Part shown: positions 1-7,939 of the stretch, one piece after another
Numbering within the stretch: position 1 is the first letter of the stretch
How the letters are laid out: every line of letters starts with the position of its first letter
From: a virus
Length of the DNA: 22,457 nt
Strand: one strand, 5' to 3'
Virus record (IMG/VR): IMGVR_UViG_3300046529_000692
Span: 1-22,457 of that record
Made by a program: the position numbers and the translations under genes
Notes under the pieces: model-generated
What the model was told of the DNA's origin: nothing
Seen by the model: the letters and a program-made list of their open reading frames with translations, nothing else
The model's database searches: none

Positions 1-2
1 AC

Positions 3-812
3 AATCTCCCTCCCAACTACGTCCAGGACCTGGAGCGGCAATACCGCAAGAACGCTGCGATGTATAAGCGGATGGTGCTCGGAGAATACGCCGAGGCCTT
101 CAACGGCACCCCCGTGTTCTACGCCTTCGAAGAGCCACACTCGAAAAAAGATTTGCCGTGGCCCAAGGGTGCGTATCTGATTCGCTCGTGGGACTTCGGT
201 GCGACCAACTCGTGCGTCTTCTCCGCCTACTGGACCGTGGGCAAGGACGAATACTGGTGGGACCTCGCGGAACAATTTTCGATGCAGTCCGACACCGACC
301 GGCAGTGCAAGTCCGTCATCGAAATCACGAACACGATTTTCCCTTTCTGGAACGACCGCGCCGTCTGCAACGGTGTGAAAGATTATTGTGACCCAGCGGG
401 CAACGCCAAGACCTCCCTCGGCTCCAACATCAAAGTGCTGAGCACCTACGAAATTTATCCTGGCTTCATGCGGATGGGCCTCTCTGAGTCAATCGCCGTC
501 TACAACCGGCTCCTCGAAAAGAAGGACTCGTGGGGCAACCACATTTATCAAATCGACAAGGAGTGCTGCCCGATGCTTTACGTCGCGAGCCTCGGCGGCT
601 ACCGGTATCCTGTCGAGGGCGAGGCTGGCTTCGGCGGAGACGAGCCGCTCAAGGGACCTTCTGGCGGCAACTTTGACCATATCGCGGACGCATCGCGCTA
701 CGGCAAGTTCAACTGTTTGAAACTCATCCGCGCCGAGGTCGAGGGCAAAAAGGGTTTAACCGGCCCGCTCGACGTGAAGCCGACTCCAAATCGAGCTAAA
801 CGCTATTACTGA
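3..812 (+). CDS. Terminase large subunit, C-terminal nuclease part (5' end outside window)
   Basis: This is the end of the packaging motor protein that cuts concatemeric phage DNA and drives it into the procapsid through the portal. The frame is open from the first bases, and codons before the first ATG at 60 (NLPPNYVQDLERQYRK) read like the linker before the nuclease domain, so the ATPase half lies outside the window. The RNase H-like nuclease signature is visible: an aspartate in SWDFG (codon starting at 192), a second in DPAG (codon at 390), and a DHxxD-type cluster in NFDHIADASRYG (codons about 672-695). These acidic residues coordinate metal in this family. The gene ends at TGA 810-812, and the next promoter overlaps and follows the stop. 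Family assignment is firm; the packaging type (cos, pac or repeats) cannot be told from this part. Confidence 0.93.
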   Translation, partial: NLPPNYVQDLERQYRKNAAMYKRMVLGEYAEAFNGTPVFYAFEEPHSKKDLPWPKGAYLIRSWDFGATNSCVFSAYWTVGKDEYWWDLAEQFSMQSDTDRQCKSVIEITNTIFPFWNDRAVCNGVKDYCDPAGNAKTSLGSNIKVLSTYEIYPGFMRMGLSESIAVYNRLLEKKDSWGNHIYQIDKECCPMLYVASLGGYRYPVEGEAGFGGDEPLKGPSGGNFDHIADASRYGKFNCLKLIRAEVEGKKGLTGPLDVKPTPNRAKRYY

Positions 813-814
813 GG

Positions 815-843
815 TTGCCAGAATTCGGAAACCTGCGTATATT
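815..843 (+). promoter_or_regulatory. Sigma-70-type promoter P1
   Basis: TTGCCA at 815-820 is followed after exactly 17 bases by TATATT at 838-843. The expected transcription start is near 850, just before the AAGGAG ribosome-binding site at about 849-854 of the gene starting at 863. It starts inside the junction with the terminase stop codon. It would transcribe the small genes, the fibre-like genes and the portal. The same -35 hexamer recurs at 7886 and 18343. Confidence 0.72.
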
Positions 844-862
844 GAGTTAAGGAGAATTTTCT

Positions 863-1240
863 ATGCCCGATTTATCAATGCCAGCCGAAGCGCCCGAAAT
901 TAAGCCGTCACTCATGCTCGACGGTGACCAAGCCGAACCCTTCATGGATTACGACGTGGGCCACACTTGCCGAATCTCCGGAGATTTCAAAGTCGTTTCG
1001 AAGTCCCACAGCGAGCAATCCGGCCCGAGCATTCGCCTTGAAGCTACCGGCCCCGTTGCCCCCGAGGGCTCCGCCGAGGAAGAGAACAGCGAGACACCCG
1101 CGCAAGAGTCCGAAGAGCCCGCTGACGAAGGTGAAGAGCCCGCTGACAGCGGCGACGAGGAAAAGATTTTGGGGTATAAGCGCCCCACGAAAGAAAACAA
1201 ACCAGCCCCCGGCGCGAGTGCGAAGGACCTGGAGAGCTAA
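863..1240 (+). CDS. Small acidic hypothetical phage protein
   Basis: A 125-residue protein with a good Shine-Dalgarno (AAGGAG, about 8 bases before ATG), directly downstream of promoter P1. The first ~65 residues look folded, with alternating polar and hydrophobic segments around CRISGDFKVVSKSH. Residues ~70-100 form a strongly acidic Glu/Asp/Pro/Ser stretch that contains a short repeat (EEPADEGEEPADSGDEE), and the C-terminus is Lys/Pro-rich. No catalytic motif, signal peptide or membrane segment is seen. It is followed closely by the next small gene, probably in the same transcript. I do not recognise the family. Placement beside terminase suggests a small virion or packaging accessory, but this is a guess. 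Confidence 0.75.
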   Translation: MPDLSMPAEAPEIKPSLMLDGDQAEPFMDYDVGHTCRISGDFKVVSKSHSEQSGPSIRLEATGPVAPEGSAEEENSETPAQESEEPADEGEEPADSGDEEKILGYKRPTKENKPAPGASAKDLES

Positions 1241-1243
1241 TTT

Positions 1244-1594
1244 ATGGCCCTCAACTATCTAGGCTCCGGGACTGGCCCCGGCACAATGCCCGCTGCTGTC
1301 CCTGGCGCAGGTCAAGTGTCTGACGCAATGGGCTCAATCAAAGGCCGAGGTGCTATCGCTCCGAATCTCGCAGCTGCAATCCAGCAGGCGACCCCCGTGA
1401 GCAACCCGGGCCAGCCTGGACTGTTGCCGCCTGGGCCGCAGAATGTTTTGCCGCAATACACGGCAGTGACTCAGGAAGACGGCTCAATTCTGATGCACCT
1501 CAACAAGCCGGACGGCTCGCCCGGGCCAGTCGTGAAAGTAATTTCTGCCATCAATGCGGGCAAGCAGCAGAACGCTGGTCAACCAGGACAATAA
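1244..1594 (+). CDS. Small Gly/Pro/Ala-rich hypothetical phage protein
   Basis: A 116-residue protein starting 4 bases after the previous stop. GGAGAG at the end of the preceding gene lies about 9 bases before the ATG and can act as ribosome-binding site. Composition is rich in Gly, Pro, Ala and Gln (for example GSGTGPGTMPAAVPGAG at the N-terminus), so much of it may be flexible. The segment around residues 75-105 (VTQEDGSILMHLNKPDGSPG) is more regular and may form beta strands. No known domain, signal or membrane segment is visible. It sits in the P1 transcript between terminase and a structural protein; a minor virion protein is possible but not shown. Confidence 0.68.
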   Translation: MALNYLGSGTGPGTMPAAVPGAGQVSDAMGSIKGRGAIAPNLAAAIQQATPVSNPGQPGLLPPGPQNVLPQYTAVTQEDGSILMHLNKPDGSPGPVVKVISAINAGKQQNAGQPGQ

Positions 1595-1597
1595 TTT

Positions 1598-2236
1598 ATG
1601 CAGGACGTAATTTTAAAAGTAGAGGTCACAAACCCGAGTGACATCACCATCGGGACAATGGCGGAAACCGTTCTCGACGGCGCAGACGTAACGCAAGGTG
1701 CATTGGCCGATGCCGCTGCGACGAACACCACTTCGTCCTGGTCAGTGGTTGCTCTGCTCAAGGGCATCCTCTCCAAGTTTACTCGGACCGAGACCGTCAT
1801 CAAAGTCGTGCCGGTCATCACCACGACCCCGTATTCTGTCGGCGACTCTGTCGGTCCGGCCCAGACCCTCACAGGCGCGCTTACCCCGAACGGTAGCGGT
1901 CTTCTGGAGTCCCTCGTGCTGCTCGACAAGTCCAACCAAAAAGTTGCTCTCGACGTTTTGATTTTCGAATCGAGCCCAGCTGCTGCGACCATCACCGACA
2001 ATTCCGCCTTCGTCTTTTCGACGGACGACCTCAAGGTCATCGCTCGCGTATCTATCGCGACCGGCGACTACGTCACGGTTGCCAGCGAGGCTGTCGCCGT
2101 GAAATCGAATCTTCGAACCTCTTTGAAATCTTCTGGCGGCAACAACCTCTATGCTGCTGTTATCGCCTCGACCGGCTCAACCCCGACTTACGCTGTCGGC
2201 GCACTACAATTCGTCTGGGGCTTCTCCAGAGACTAA
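1598..2236 (+). CDS. Phage structural protein of unknown role (possible capsid decoration or tail protein)
   Basis: A 212-residue beta-rich protein with no cysteines. AGGA lies 9 bases before the ATG and the spacing to the previous stop is 3 bases. The segments TPYSVGDSVG, SLVLLDKSNQKVALDVLIFE, NSAFVFSTDDLKVIARVSI and the ending LQFVWGFSRD match, from memory, a conserved protein found among the structural genes of many tailed phages whose exact role is usually left unannotated. The fold looks like a beta-sandwich with a Ser/Thr/Ala-rich N-terminal third. I infer it is a virion protein, perhaps a head decoration or a tail accessory. The position next to two fibre-like genes fits either. The family resemblance is moderately sure; the function is not. 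Confidence 0.72.
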   Translation: MQDVILKVEVTNPSDITIGTMAETVLDGADVTQGALADAAATNTTSSWSVVALLKGILSKFTRTETVIKVVPVITTTPYSVGDSVGPAQTLTGALTPNGSGLLESLVLLDKSNQKVALDVLIFESSPAAATITDNSAFVFSTDDLKVIARVSIATGDYVTVASEAVAVKSNLRTSLKSSGGNNLYAAVIASTGSTPTYAVGALQFVWGFSRD

Positions 2237-2245
2237 AGGACTTTT

Positions 2246-3358
2246 ATGAGAAACTTACTCGCAACCGGCGACTTTCGCACCGGCACCCTCGACGTCAAAG
2301 TCGGTAACGGTGCGGGCACAGTCGCAACCTCGACAGACCTTGTCGGCTCCTGGGCACTCAACGTGGACGAGACCGATGTCGGGACGAACAAATACATCCG
2401 CATCCGCAACATCGGCGTTGCCGCTGCAGTGGCCGCGACCAAAGTGACCGAGCCCCCTGCGGAAGTCATCGGTGATTCTCTTCTGCTCATCGACCTGGAG
2501 TCCGGCCCGCTGCGCGCCCCTGGCGTTGCACGCACCGGCTTCGCTAAGGTCACTCAGGTTGTGAACGCTTCGCCGAAGGCTCTTTCGAATCAAATCGTCG
2601 AGCTCAACTTTTTCGCCTACTCGTCTGTCGCCGGGACCTTCGGTATCCGCATTTCGAAAAGCAATGTGTATGCTGGCGGCACCCTCGCTGCTGACATTCT
2701 GTCTGAAGCGGTTCAGCTCAACGCCGGATGGAACCGAGTTCGGCGCGTCTTCTTGCATCCGAACGTTCTCGACACCGACCCTGCGAAGGGCGCGTATGTC
2801 AGCGGCTCCCACACCATTTATCTCGAAGCCGACCAGGGTGATTTCTCCCAGGTCAACATCAACGTCAATACTACGGTTGCAATCACCGGAGTTTTCTTCG
2901 GCCTACAGGCGGATGCAGAGTTTGACCGCATCGAGGAAATCCTTCGGCTGAACAGCGGCACCCTGCCGACCGGCGGCACGATTGGTCAGGTCGTTAAGAA
3001 AAATTCCGGCACCAACTTCGACGCGAGCTTCGTCAACCTCCTCGGGAGCGGGCTTGAGTCAACCACGACCGGCGCAATCGCCATCGACCTGACTCCGGGT
3101 AAAGAATTCGACAGAGTGGTGCTGACCGGCGCGCCGACCTTCTCTACTGCCAACCGAGCGAACGGTCTCTTCAAGAGCATCCGGATTGACTCGAACGGCT
3201 CTAGCCGAGCACTCTCTTTCAACGCGAGTTGGAAATGGCTCGGGGCTGACTACTCTGCAGGCGTCACGCTCGCGAGTGGAAAAATCGCGGTGCTCTCGCT
3301 CACTTGTTACGGCACCGCTGAAACCGACATCGTCGCGGTCTTCGCGGCTCAACCGTAA
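2246..3358 (+). CDS. Fibre-like / virion adhesion protein with one tail-repeat motif
   Basis: A 370-residue protein with ribosome-binding site AAGGA 5 bases before ATG. The N-terminal half (residues ~1-230) is beta-rich and includes a carbohydrate-binding-like sandwich region (VELNFFAYSSVAGTFGIRIS ... TIYLEADQGDFSQVNI). Residues ~240-264 carry one copy of the LPTGGTxGQxxxKNSGTNFDASF repeat that occurs eight times in the protein at 13777. The C-terminal ~80 residues (LFKSIRIDSNGSS ... TDIVAVF) resemble C-terminal sandwich domains of phage tail-fibre proteins. The stop overlaps the next start (TAATG), so the two are probably translationally coupled. A role in surface attachment is inferred from domains; it could also be a head fibre given the location beside terminase and portal. 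Confidence 0.72.
   Translation: MRNLLATGDFRTGTLDVKVGNGAGTVATSTDLVGSWALNVDETDVGTNKYIRIRNIGVAAAVAATKVTEPPAEVIGDSLLLIDLESGPLRAPGVARTGFAKVTQVVNASPKALSNQIVELNFFAYSSVAGTFGIRISKSNVYAGGTLAADILSEAVQLNAGWNRVRRVFLHPNVLDTDPAKGAYVSGSHTIYLEADQGDFSQVNINVNTTVAITGVFFGLQADAEFDRIEEILRLNSGTLPTGGTIGQVVKKNSGTNFDASFVNLLGSGLESTTTGAIAIDLTPGKEFDRVVLTGAPTFSTANRANGLFKSIRIDSNGSSRALSFNASWKWLGADYSAGVTLASGKIAVLSLTCYGTAETDIVAVFAAQP
2963..3037 (+). repeat. Single outlying copy of the phage tail repeat
   Basis: Codons for LPTGGTIGQVVKKNSGTNF and the following six residues match the 28-residue unit repeated eight times at 13942-14616: same GG(T/S)xxQxxxKNSGTN(F/Y)D core. It lies within the fibre-like gene at 2246-3358, linking its N-terminal and C-terminal domains. 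Confidence 0.8.
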
Positions 3359-4185
3359 TGATTACGCAATCTGTCAACGACCTTCCGTTCATGGCTCTCG
3401 GCGACCAATGGGCTCGTCGAGTTGTGGTGAACGGTGGACCCATGCCGAGCGGTAACACGCTCACAGCACTGGCGTCATTCAATCTGGCAATCAGGGACAT
3501 CAGGAGCCAAATCGTTGCGTGCAATTTCTTTGCTCCGGACAGTGTGATTGCCGCCCGGACTCCTCTCATCGTCGGTCCAAGTGGTGTCGACCCTTGGGAC
3601 AATCTAGCTCATGACAACTACGACGGTCGAAGCGGATTGAACGGCTGGGCACTCAACATTGTCGGAGACCCGACACTTGTTGGCATTATTCAGCCGTCGC
3701 TTTCTGGCCTGTCGTTTAACAGTGCGGGCGTAGTGCTCTATGGCTACGACATCGCCGCTGACCCTCAGCACGCTATAGACTTCGGAGCCCTCCACGTTGC
3801 GACCGGTGACGGGCTCTACTTCGGCACCGCTTCTGGGAATAAAAAAACTCAAATCGGGAAAGTGCTCCTCACCGTAGCTGGCGCAGGAGCTAACGGCTTC
3901 TACTCCTGCCAGCGCACGGGTAGCACCAGCCTCAACATGTATTTTGCCAACAGCGGCAGCGCTCACGCATCTATCGGTAGCACCGCTACAGCCGAGACCG
4001 GGGACATTTCGAACCTCAACTTTTCAATGGGTATCGGAATGAACACAGACGGGACATTCGGCGAGGCACTGGGGCGCATCTATTCGTTCGCAGCCGTCAC
4101 TACCGGCATGAACGCTACGGACAGCGGCACGCTCTACGCAGCGGTGCAGGCTCTGAGAACTTCTTTGGGTGGTGGGTTTGTTTAA
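3358..4185 (+). CDS. Fibre-like protein built from one copy of a ~260-residue module
   Basis: A 275-residue protein whose ATG overlaps the previous stop (TAATG), indicating translational coupling. After ~15 residues, nearly the whole chain is one module starting QWARRVVVNGG and ending ALRTSLGGGFV. This module is clearly related to the two tandem copies in the protein at 15027: shared RVV.NGG..PSG, FxPDSxxAxxTPLI and DPW.N near the start, and the same Leu-Gly-Gly-Gly ending. The middle is Gly/Ser/Thr/Ala-rich and probably a jelly-roll (LamG-like) sandwich. The expected role is binding a host-surface glycan or another receptor, as part of a fibre or capsid appendage. That role is inferred from the Ig-containing fibre context of the paralogues, not from a catalytic motif. 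Confidence 0.72.
   Translation: MITQSVNDLPFMALGDQWARRVVVNGGPMPSGNTLTALASFNLAIRDIRSQIVACNFFAPDSVIAARTPLIVGPSGVDPWDNLAHDNYDGRSGLNGWALNIVGDPTLVGIIQPSLSGLSFNSAGVVLYGYDIAADPQHAIDFGALHVATGDGLYFGTASGNKKTQIGKVLLTVAGAGANGFYSCQRTGSTSLNMYFANSGSAHASIGSTATAETGDISNLNFSMGIGMNTDGTFGEALGRIYSFAAVTTGMNATDSGTLYAAVQALRTSLGGGFV
3403..4182 (+). repeat. Copy A of the ~260-residue fibre module (upstream locus)
   Basis: 780 bp coding for the module from DQWARRVVVNGG to GGGFV, nearly the same length as the two copies at 15570 and 16380 (783 bp each). It keeps the opening block and the end but is the most diverged copy in the middle. Confidence 0.78.
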
Positions 4186-4191
4186 CGATTT

Positions 4192-6330
4192 ATGGACTTA
4201 TTACTCGCAAGGCGGATTGAGAAGGACAAGGATTTCCGAGCGAAGATGGTCAAGCTCGCGAAGGATTACTTGCGCCTGGGCCGAGACGCACTCGCGTATT
4301 GGTCGAATGAATTCGACGTCGCTTACGACATCCTGAACGTCTACGCCCCTCTCACGAAGAAGGACATGGACGCCCTGGAGCGCGGCAGTCCGAAGCGTTA
4401 CATTTTGCCGATGACCTCGACGCAAATCGAGACGATGACAACTTACGTCTCGCAAGTGCTCTTCGGTCAGGCTACGCCCAATGCAGTGGAAGGCCGACGA
4501 CCGGAAGACGAAATTCCTGCCGAGTTTGTGAACCAGCTCCTTCGCTGGAATTCTGAGCAGCAGCCTGGGGGCTCGTATCAGATGGGCTACCTCTGGACTA
4601 AGGACGCTCTCGCGGTTAACCGTGGCATCTTCTACAATTCTTGGAGACCGATTTTCCGTCCGCAGATGGTGCAGGAAGATGTGCCCATCCCCGACGAAAC
4701 CGAGACCGACCCCGAGACCGGCGAGTCGAAACCGAAGACCTACCCGCGCACTCGACGGACGAATGTCGAAGTCGGCGGTTATAACAACATGGAGCTCGTC
4801 TCTCCCTACGACTGGATTTGCGACCCCGCTCTTCCTCTCTGGCGTATGCAGGAAATGCGCTTCGCCGGTCACCGCACAGTCATTCCCGTGACCGAGCTCC
4901 GCAGGCGCGCAAAACTTTCTCCAGACCATCCACAATATGTTCTACCATCCGCAGTCACCGAACTCGTCGAGAAGGCCAAGAAAGGTGTCGCGCAAGCTGA
5001 CGCCGCTGTTCCCTCTCTTCCTGGCGTTCTACCTAACCCTGCAGAGATTCGCCTCTCGCGCACTGCGTATGAGCGCACCCGCGCACTACAGCCTACAGGC
5101 GCGTCTCAAGCCGACAAGAACGACACTGGGAACGTTGAATGTTGGGAGCTGTGGGTGCGACTCGTGCCTCGCGACAACGAGATTTACGCTGATGACGTGG
5201 GTGACGAGCCTGTAATTTTCCAGATTCTTATTTCTGGTGGTGATGTCCTCTTATCCATGACCGAGTCAACCTACGCGCACGGGATGTATCCATATTCTGT
5301 TGCGGAAGGTCGGCCTAACGCGCACTTCCAGTTTTCTCCTGGGTGGGTTTTTATGCTGAAAGGCATTCAAGACTACGTTGACTGGTTGAAAAACCGACAC
5401 CAGGAAGCACTGAGCCGGACCGTGGGCAACATCTTTGTCTATGACCCCGCATGTGTGGACGTCTCCGACTTCATGAACCCCGACAAGGAAGGGCTGCTTA
5501 TTTCTCTGCGCCCCGAAGCCGCCGGGAAGAAAATCAGTGACGTGTTCACGCAGGTCCCCATCAAGGACCTTACCGAAAACTTTTTAGAGGAAGCGATGGA
5601 CTTCGTAAAATGGTCCGAGTCCGTCACCGCTGCAAATTCCAACATGCAGGGGGTTACACCTTCTGGTGACCAGAGCGCGACCGAATATGCAGGCACCCAG
5701 CAAATGAGTGCCGGACGCATGACTGCGCTCGCTCGTCTCCTCTCTGTCCAGGGCCTCGTGCCTCAGACCAAGCAGTTCGTTTCGAACTTTCAACAGTTCA
5801 TGAACGATGCCCAGATGGTTAAATTCAAATCGACCAACGTCGAAAATCTTCCTCCAGCTTTAGCGAATGCCTACGCCATTAATATTTCCCGAGACACAAT
5901 CGAAGGTGAGTTTGATTTCATCGCGCACGACGGAGCGCTACCTGGGCCTGACGGTCGCAAGGTCGCGGCTATTACTCGTCTGCTCGAAGCGGCGACAGCG
6001 TTTCCGCAGGTGTTTCAACCGGCTCCTGGCAACCTCGACCCACGCCTGCTTATCTTCGCTGCCGCGAAAGCGTCCGGTGTCTCTGTCGAAAATTTCGTCT
6101 ACACTCCAGACCAGCTCGCAGCTGCACAGGGTGGGGCTCCTGGCGGGCCTCCCGGCGGAACACCTGCTGGTCCTGCAGGCAGTCCCGCAATGGCTGGCGC
6201 ACCGGCTCTCCCGGTTCAACCGGCGGCTCAAGCACCTGGACCGACCCCGCAAGGTATCGCCGCTCCCGAGCTCCCGCCGTTAACGCTTCCTCGCGTTGCG
6301 GCTCCGCAGCCGAAGCCGTCTAACACTTGA
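4192..6330 (+). CDS. Portal protein
   Basis: A 712-residue protein matching the size and layout of large podovirus-type portals. The dodecameric portal sits at one capsid vertex, docks the terminase during packaging and holds the adaptor and tail. Visible features are an N-terminal helical region (ARRIEKDKDFRAKMVKLAKDY, YDILNVYAPLTKKD), the segment MTSTQIETMTTYVSQVLFG, a MELVSPYDWICDPALP motif near residue ~205 typical of portals, a wing region with alternating strands, and a long helical stem after residue ~400 (IQDYVDWLKNRHQEALSRTV). The last ~65 residues are Pro/Gly/Ala-rich and probably disordered. No strong Shine-Dalgarno precedes the ATG. A promoter for the next gene starts 6 bases after its stop. 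Confidence 0.88.
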   Translation: MDLLLARRIEKDKDFRAKMVKLAKDYLRLGRDALAYWSNEFDVAYDILNVYAPLTKKDMDALERGSPKRYILPMTSTQIETMTTYVSQVLFGQATPNAVEGRRPEDEIPAEFVNQLLRWNSEQQPGGSYQMGYLWTKDALAVNRGIFYNSWRPIFRPQMVQEDVPIPDETETDPETGESKPKTYPRTRRTNVEVGGYNNMELVSPYDWICDPALPLWRMQEMRFAGHRTVIPVTELRRRAKLSPDHPQYVLPSAVTELVEKAKKGVAQADAAVPSLPGVLPNPAEIRLSRTAYERTRALQPTGASQADKNDTGNVECWELWVRLVPRDNEIYADDVGDEPVIFQILISGGDVLLSMTESTYAHGMYPYSVAEGRPNAHFQFSPGWVFMLKGIQDYVDWLKNRHQEALSRTVGNIFVYDPACVDVSDFMNPDKEGLLISLRPEAAGKKISDVFTQVPIKDLTENFLEEAMDFVKWSESVTAANSNMQGVTPSGDQSATEYAGTQQMSAGRMTALARLLSVQGLVPQTKQFVSNFQQFMNDAQMVKFKSTNVENLPPALANAYAINISRDTIEGEFDFIAHDGALPGPDGRKVAAITRLLEAATAFPQVFQPAPGNLDPRLLIFAAAKASGVSVENFVYTPDQLAAAQGGAPGGPPGGTPAGPAGSPAMAGAPALPVQPAAQAPGPTPQGIAAPELPPLTLPRVAAPQPKPSNT

Positions 6331-6335
6331 GCTGT

Positions 6336-6365
6336 TTGACAATTAAAGAGGTATCGGGCTATATT
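6336..6365 (+). promoter_or_regulatory. Sigma-70-type promoter P2
   Basis: Consensus TTGACA at 6336-6341, an 18-base spacer, then TATATT at 6360-6365. The predicted start of transcription, about 6372, is only a few bases before the GTG start at 6375, so the message would be almost leaderless. It lies just after the portal stop and would drive the small coiled-coil gene and scaffold up to the terminator at 7804-7840. Confidence 0.75.
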
Positions 6366-6374
6366 GGTGTGTAA

Positions 6375-6644
6375 GTGGAAACGAGGTTTCATCTTGAAGG
6401 CATTAAGAATGAGGTCGAATCACGCTGGTGCGTTTTTCGTGACTCATCAATCAACTCATTTCTCCTGGCACACTTCGACCAGCGAATCGCCGAATTGGTT
6501 CGTTCGCTTGAGAACGTTACGCCCGAGGGGCTCGCAAGAGTCCAGGGAGAAATTGCAGAAGCTCGCAGGAGCAGAGAATTCCTCGCCCGAACGACAGTCG
6601 CACCCGCAATGTCCGAACTTATCAACAAACTGAAGGAAAAATAA
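6375..6644 (+). CDS. Small helical hypothetical protein between portal and scaffold
   Basis: An 89-residue protein read from a GTG codon; there is no in-frame ATG near the beginning. It is predicted mostly helical, with heptad-like stretches (FDQRIAELVRSLENVTPEGL and ARVQGEIAEARRSREFL), so a short coiled-coil dimer is plausible. Small helical proteins often sit between portal and scaffold in podovirus-like genomes, but their role is generally unknown. No Shine-Dalgarno is seen; promoter P2 places the transcript start almost on the GTG. The overlapping frame starting at 6364 gives a Cys/His/Trp/Arg-rich product and is less likely. The stop is 2 bases before the scaffold ATG, so co-translation with the scaffold is likely. 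Confidence 0.66.
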   Translation: METRFHLEGIKNEVESRWCVFRDSSINSFLLAHFDQRIAELVRSLENVTPEGLARVQGEIAEARRSREFLARTTVAPAMSELINKLKEK

Positions 6645-6646
6645 TT

Positions 6647-7765
6647 ATGGCAGACGCAGCTACACTCGAAACGCCCGCAGCGGTTATACCATCACCTGCT
6701 GCTACACCGAATCTCCCCGTTGGAATTCCCGACCCTCCCGCTAAGTTAACCGTCCCGGCCAGCGCGCTAGGACTGGAAACTTCTCTGGACCCGAAACCTT
6801 CGAAGCCAGCGGAACCGGCGAAACCTGCAGAGCCCACCGAGACCGTTCCTGCATCGAAGCCCGCAGCTGCTGCCGCACCGGCTACCCCGGCGGCTCCTGC
6901 AAAACCTGCTGTTCCTGCCGCGCCCGAGAAAGTCAAAATCGGCGACAAGGAATACACCGTCAAAGAGCTCGAAGCCCTGGTTGCGAAACCGGCGGCTCCC
7001 GCGCCCGCACCGAAACCCGCAGCCGCGCCCGCAGCTCCTGCTGCTCAGCGTCAACCGACTCCCGAGGAGATTGCTGCCTCGAAGGCCGACGTCGCACAGC
7101 GCGAGGAAGCCTGGGTCAACAGCTTCATCAAGAAAGAAGCCATCAGCTTCCCCGTCACCGAAGACGAAATGGAAACCATTCTGTCCGGCGGCAAGGGTGC
7201 TGTCGAACTCTTCGGCCAGAAGCTCGCAACAGTTTCTGCCCGCACGGCGCTCCTCGCTCGCAAGTCGATGTATGAAGACCTGGAGCCGATGATTCAGAAT
7301 CTGCAGACCACGCTGACCCCGCTCCTAACCAACCACCAGGACATCGCTCGCGTTGCTGCTGAGACGCAATTCAGCTCAGCCTTCCCGGACCTCAAGCCGC
7401 ACATGAGCCTCGTTCGAGAAATCGCGCAAGGCCTCGAAGCGCAGTTCCCGCAGCAAGTCGCCGCGATGTCTCAGGACCAGTTCGGCAAGGAAGTCGCCGC
7501 TCAAGTCGACTCCATGCTGCAGACCGAATACAAGCGGTGGTTTCCCACTGCTACCGACACCTGGAGAGAGAAAGCCGCCCGCGATGTAGCAGCTGCCGCT
7601 GCCGCCGCGCCCGCCGCAGTCGTTCCCGCACCTGCCGCTGCCGCCGCGCCCGCCGCGCCAGCTAAGCCCCGGGTTCAAGCTCCTTCTGGAAATTCACCGG
7701 CTGCTATCGCGGCTGGCTCTACGCCCGACTTCCACAAAAGCGTGGCAAAAGATTTGCAAGACTAG
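6647..7765 (+). CDS. Capsid scaffold-like protein
   Basis: A 372-residue protein immediately upstream of the major capsid gene, the usual place for an internal scaffold that templates procapsid assembly and then leaves. AAGGA lies 9 bases before ATG. The N-terminal ~95 residues are Pro/Ala/Lys-rich and likely disordered, followed by KVKIGDKEYTVKELEAL (residues ~97-115), a short motif common in phage scaffolds. A second Ala/Pro-rich linker is followed by a helical section from ~145 to ~310 (VELFGQKLATVSARTALLA, MSLVREIAQGLEAQFPQQ). The C-terminus has another Ala/Pro tract and a short charged end, where scaffold proteins often contact capsid. No protease motif is visible. Assignment rests on position, composition and the KELEAL motif. 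Confidence 0.72.
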   Translation: MADAATLETPAAVIPSPAATPNLPVGIPDPPAKLTVPASALGLETSLDPKPSKPAEPAKPAEPTETVPASKPAAAAAPATPAAPAKPAVPAAPEKVKIGDKEYTVKELEALVAKPAAPAPAPKPAAAPAAPAAQRQPTPEEIAASKADVAQREEAWVNSFIKKEAISFPVTEDEMETILSGGKGAVELFGQKLATVSARTALLARKSMYEDLEPMIQNLQTTLTPLLTNHQDIARVAAETQFSSAFPDLKPHMSLVREIAQGLEAQFPQQVAAMSQDQFGKEVAAQVDSMLQTEYKRWFPTATDTWREKAARDVAAAAAAAPAAVVPAPAAAAAPAAPAKPRVQAPSGNSPAAIAAGSTPDFHKSVAKDLQD

Positions 7766-7774
7766 TCGCAAAGA

Positions 7775-7790
7775 CGGAGCTCCCGCTCCG
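7775..7790 (+). other. Short hairpin after the scaffold stop
   Basis: CGGAGC (7775-7780), loop TCCC, GCTCCG (7785-7790) form a 6-bp stem ten bases after the scaffold stop and just before the main terminator. It has no U-tract of its own; it may protect the 3' end of the scaffold message. Confidence 0.4.
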
Positions 7791-7803
7791 GTCATCATCA
7801 CAA

Positions 7804-7840
7804 CCCCGCAGGTTAACCTTCGCCTGCGGGGCTTCTTTTT
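7804..7840 (+). terminator. Rho-independent terminator after scaffold
   Basis: A perfect 9-bp stem, CCCCGCAGG (7804-7812) with CCTGCGGGG (7823-7831), closed by a 10-base loop and followed by CTTCTTTTT (7832-7840). It ends the portal/scaffold transcript and separates it from the capsid promoter 46 bases further on. Confidence 0.88.
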
Positions 7841-7885
7841 GCCCAGATTCAAAACCATTTTCTGCAGACATAAAATCCCAACCAT

Positions 7886-7914
7886 TTGCCAATGCGTTTT
7901 AATCAGGCTATTCT
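7886..7914 (+). promoter_or_regulatory. Sigma-70-type promoter P3 for the capsid unit
   Basis: TTGCCA (7886-7891), exactly 17 bases, TATTCT (7909-7914). Predicted start of transcription about 7921, giving a ~50-base leader before the capsid ATG at 7972. It lies between a terminator and the capsid gene in a 206-base gap with no other coding signal. The -35 box is identical to P1 and P4. Confidence 0.75.
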
Positions 7915-7924
7915 TCCAGTGTAA

Positions 7925-7939
7925 GGACGACCTTCGTCC
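7925..7939 (+). promoter_or_regulatory. 5' leader hairpin of the capsid transcript
   Basis: GGACGA (7925-7930), loop CCT, TCGTCC (7934-7939): a perfect 6-bp stem starting about 5 bases from the predicted transcript start. Stem-loops at the extreme 5' end are known to stabilise strongly expressed messages against 5'-end-dependent decay; that role here is inferred. Confidence 0.5.

Noticed and set aside
6364-6633. Alternative 89-codon frame overlapping the gene at 6375
   Set aside because: The product is rich in Cys, His, Trp, Arg and Ser with no regular pattern, while the 6375 frame gives a regular helical protein ending 2 bases before the scaffold start. The predicted transcript start also lies after 6364.
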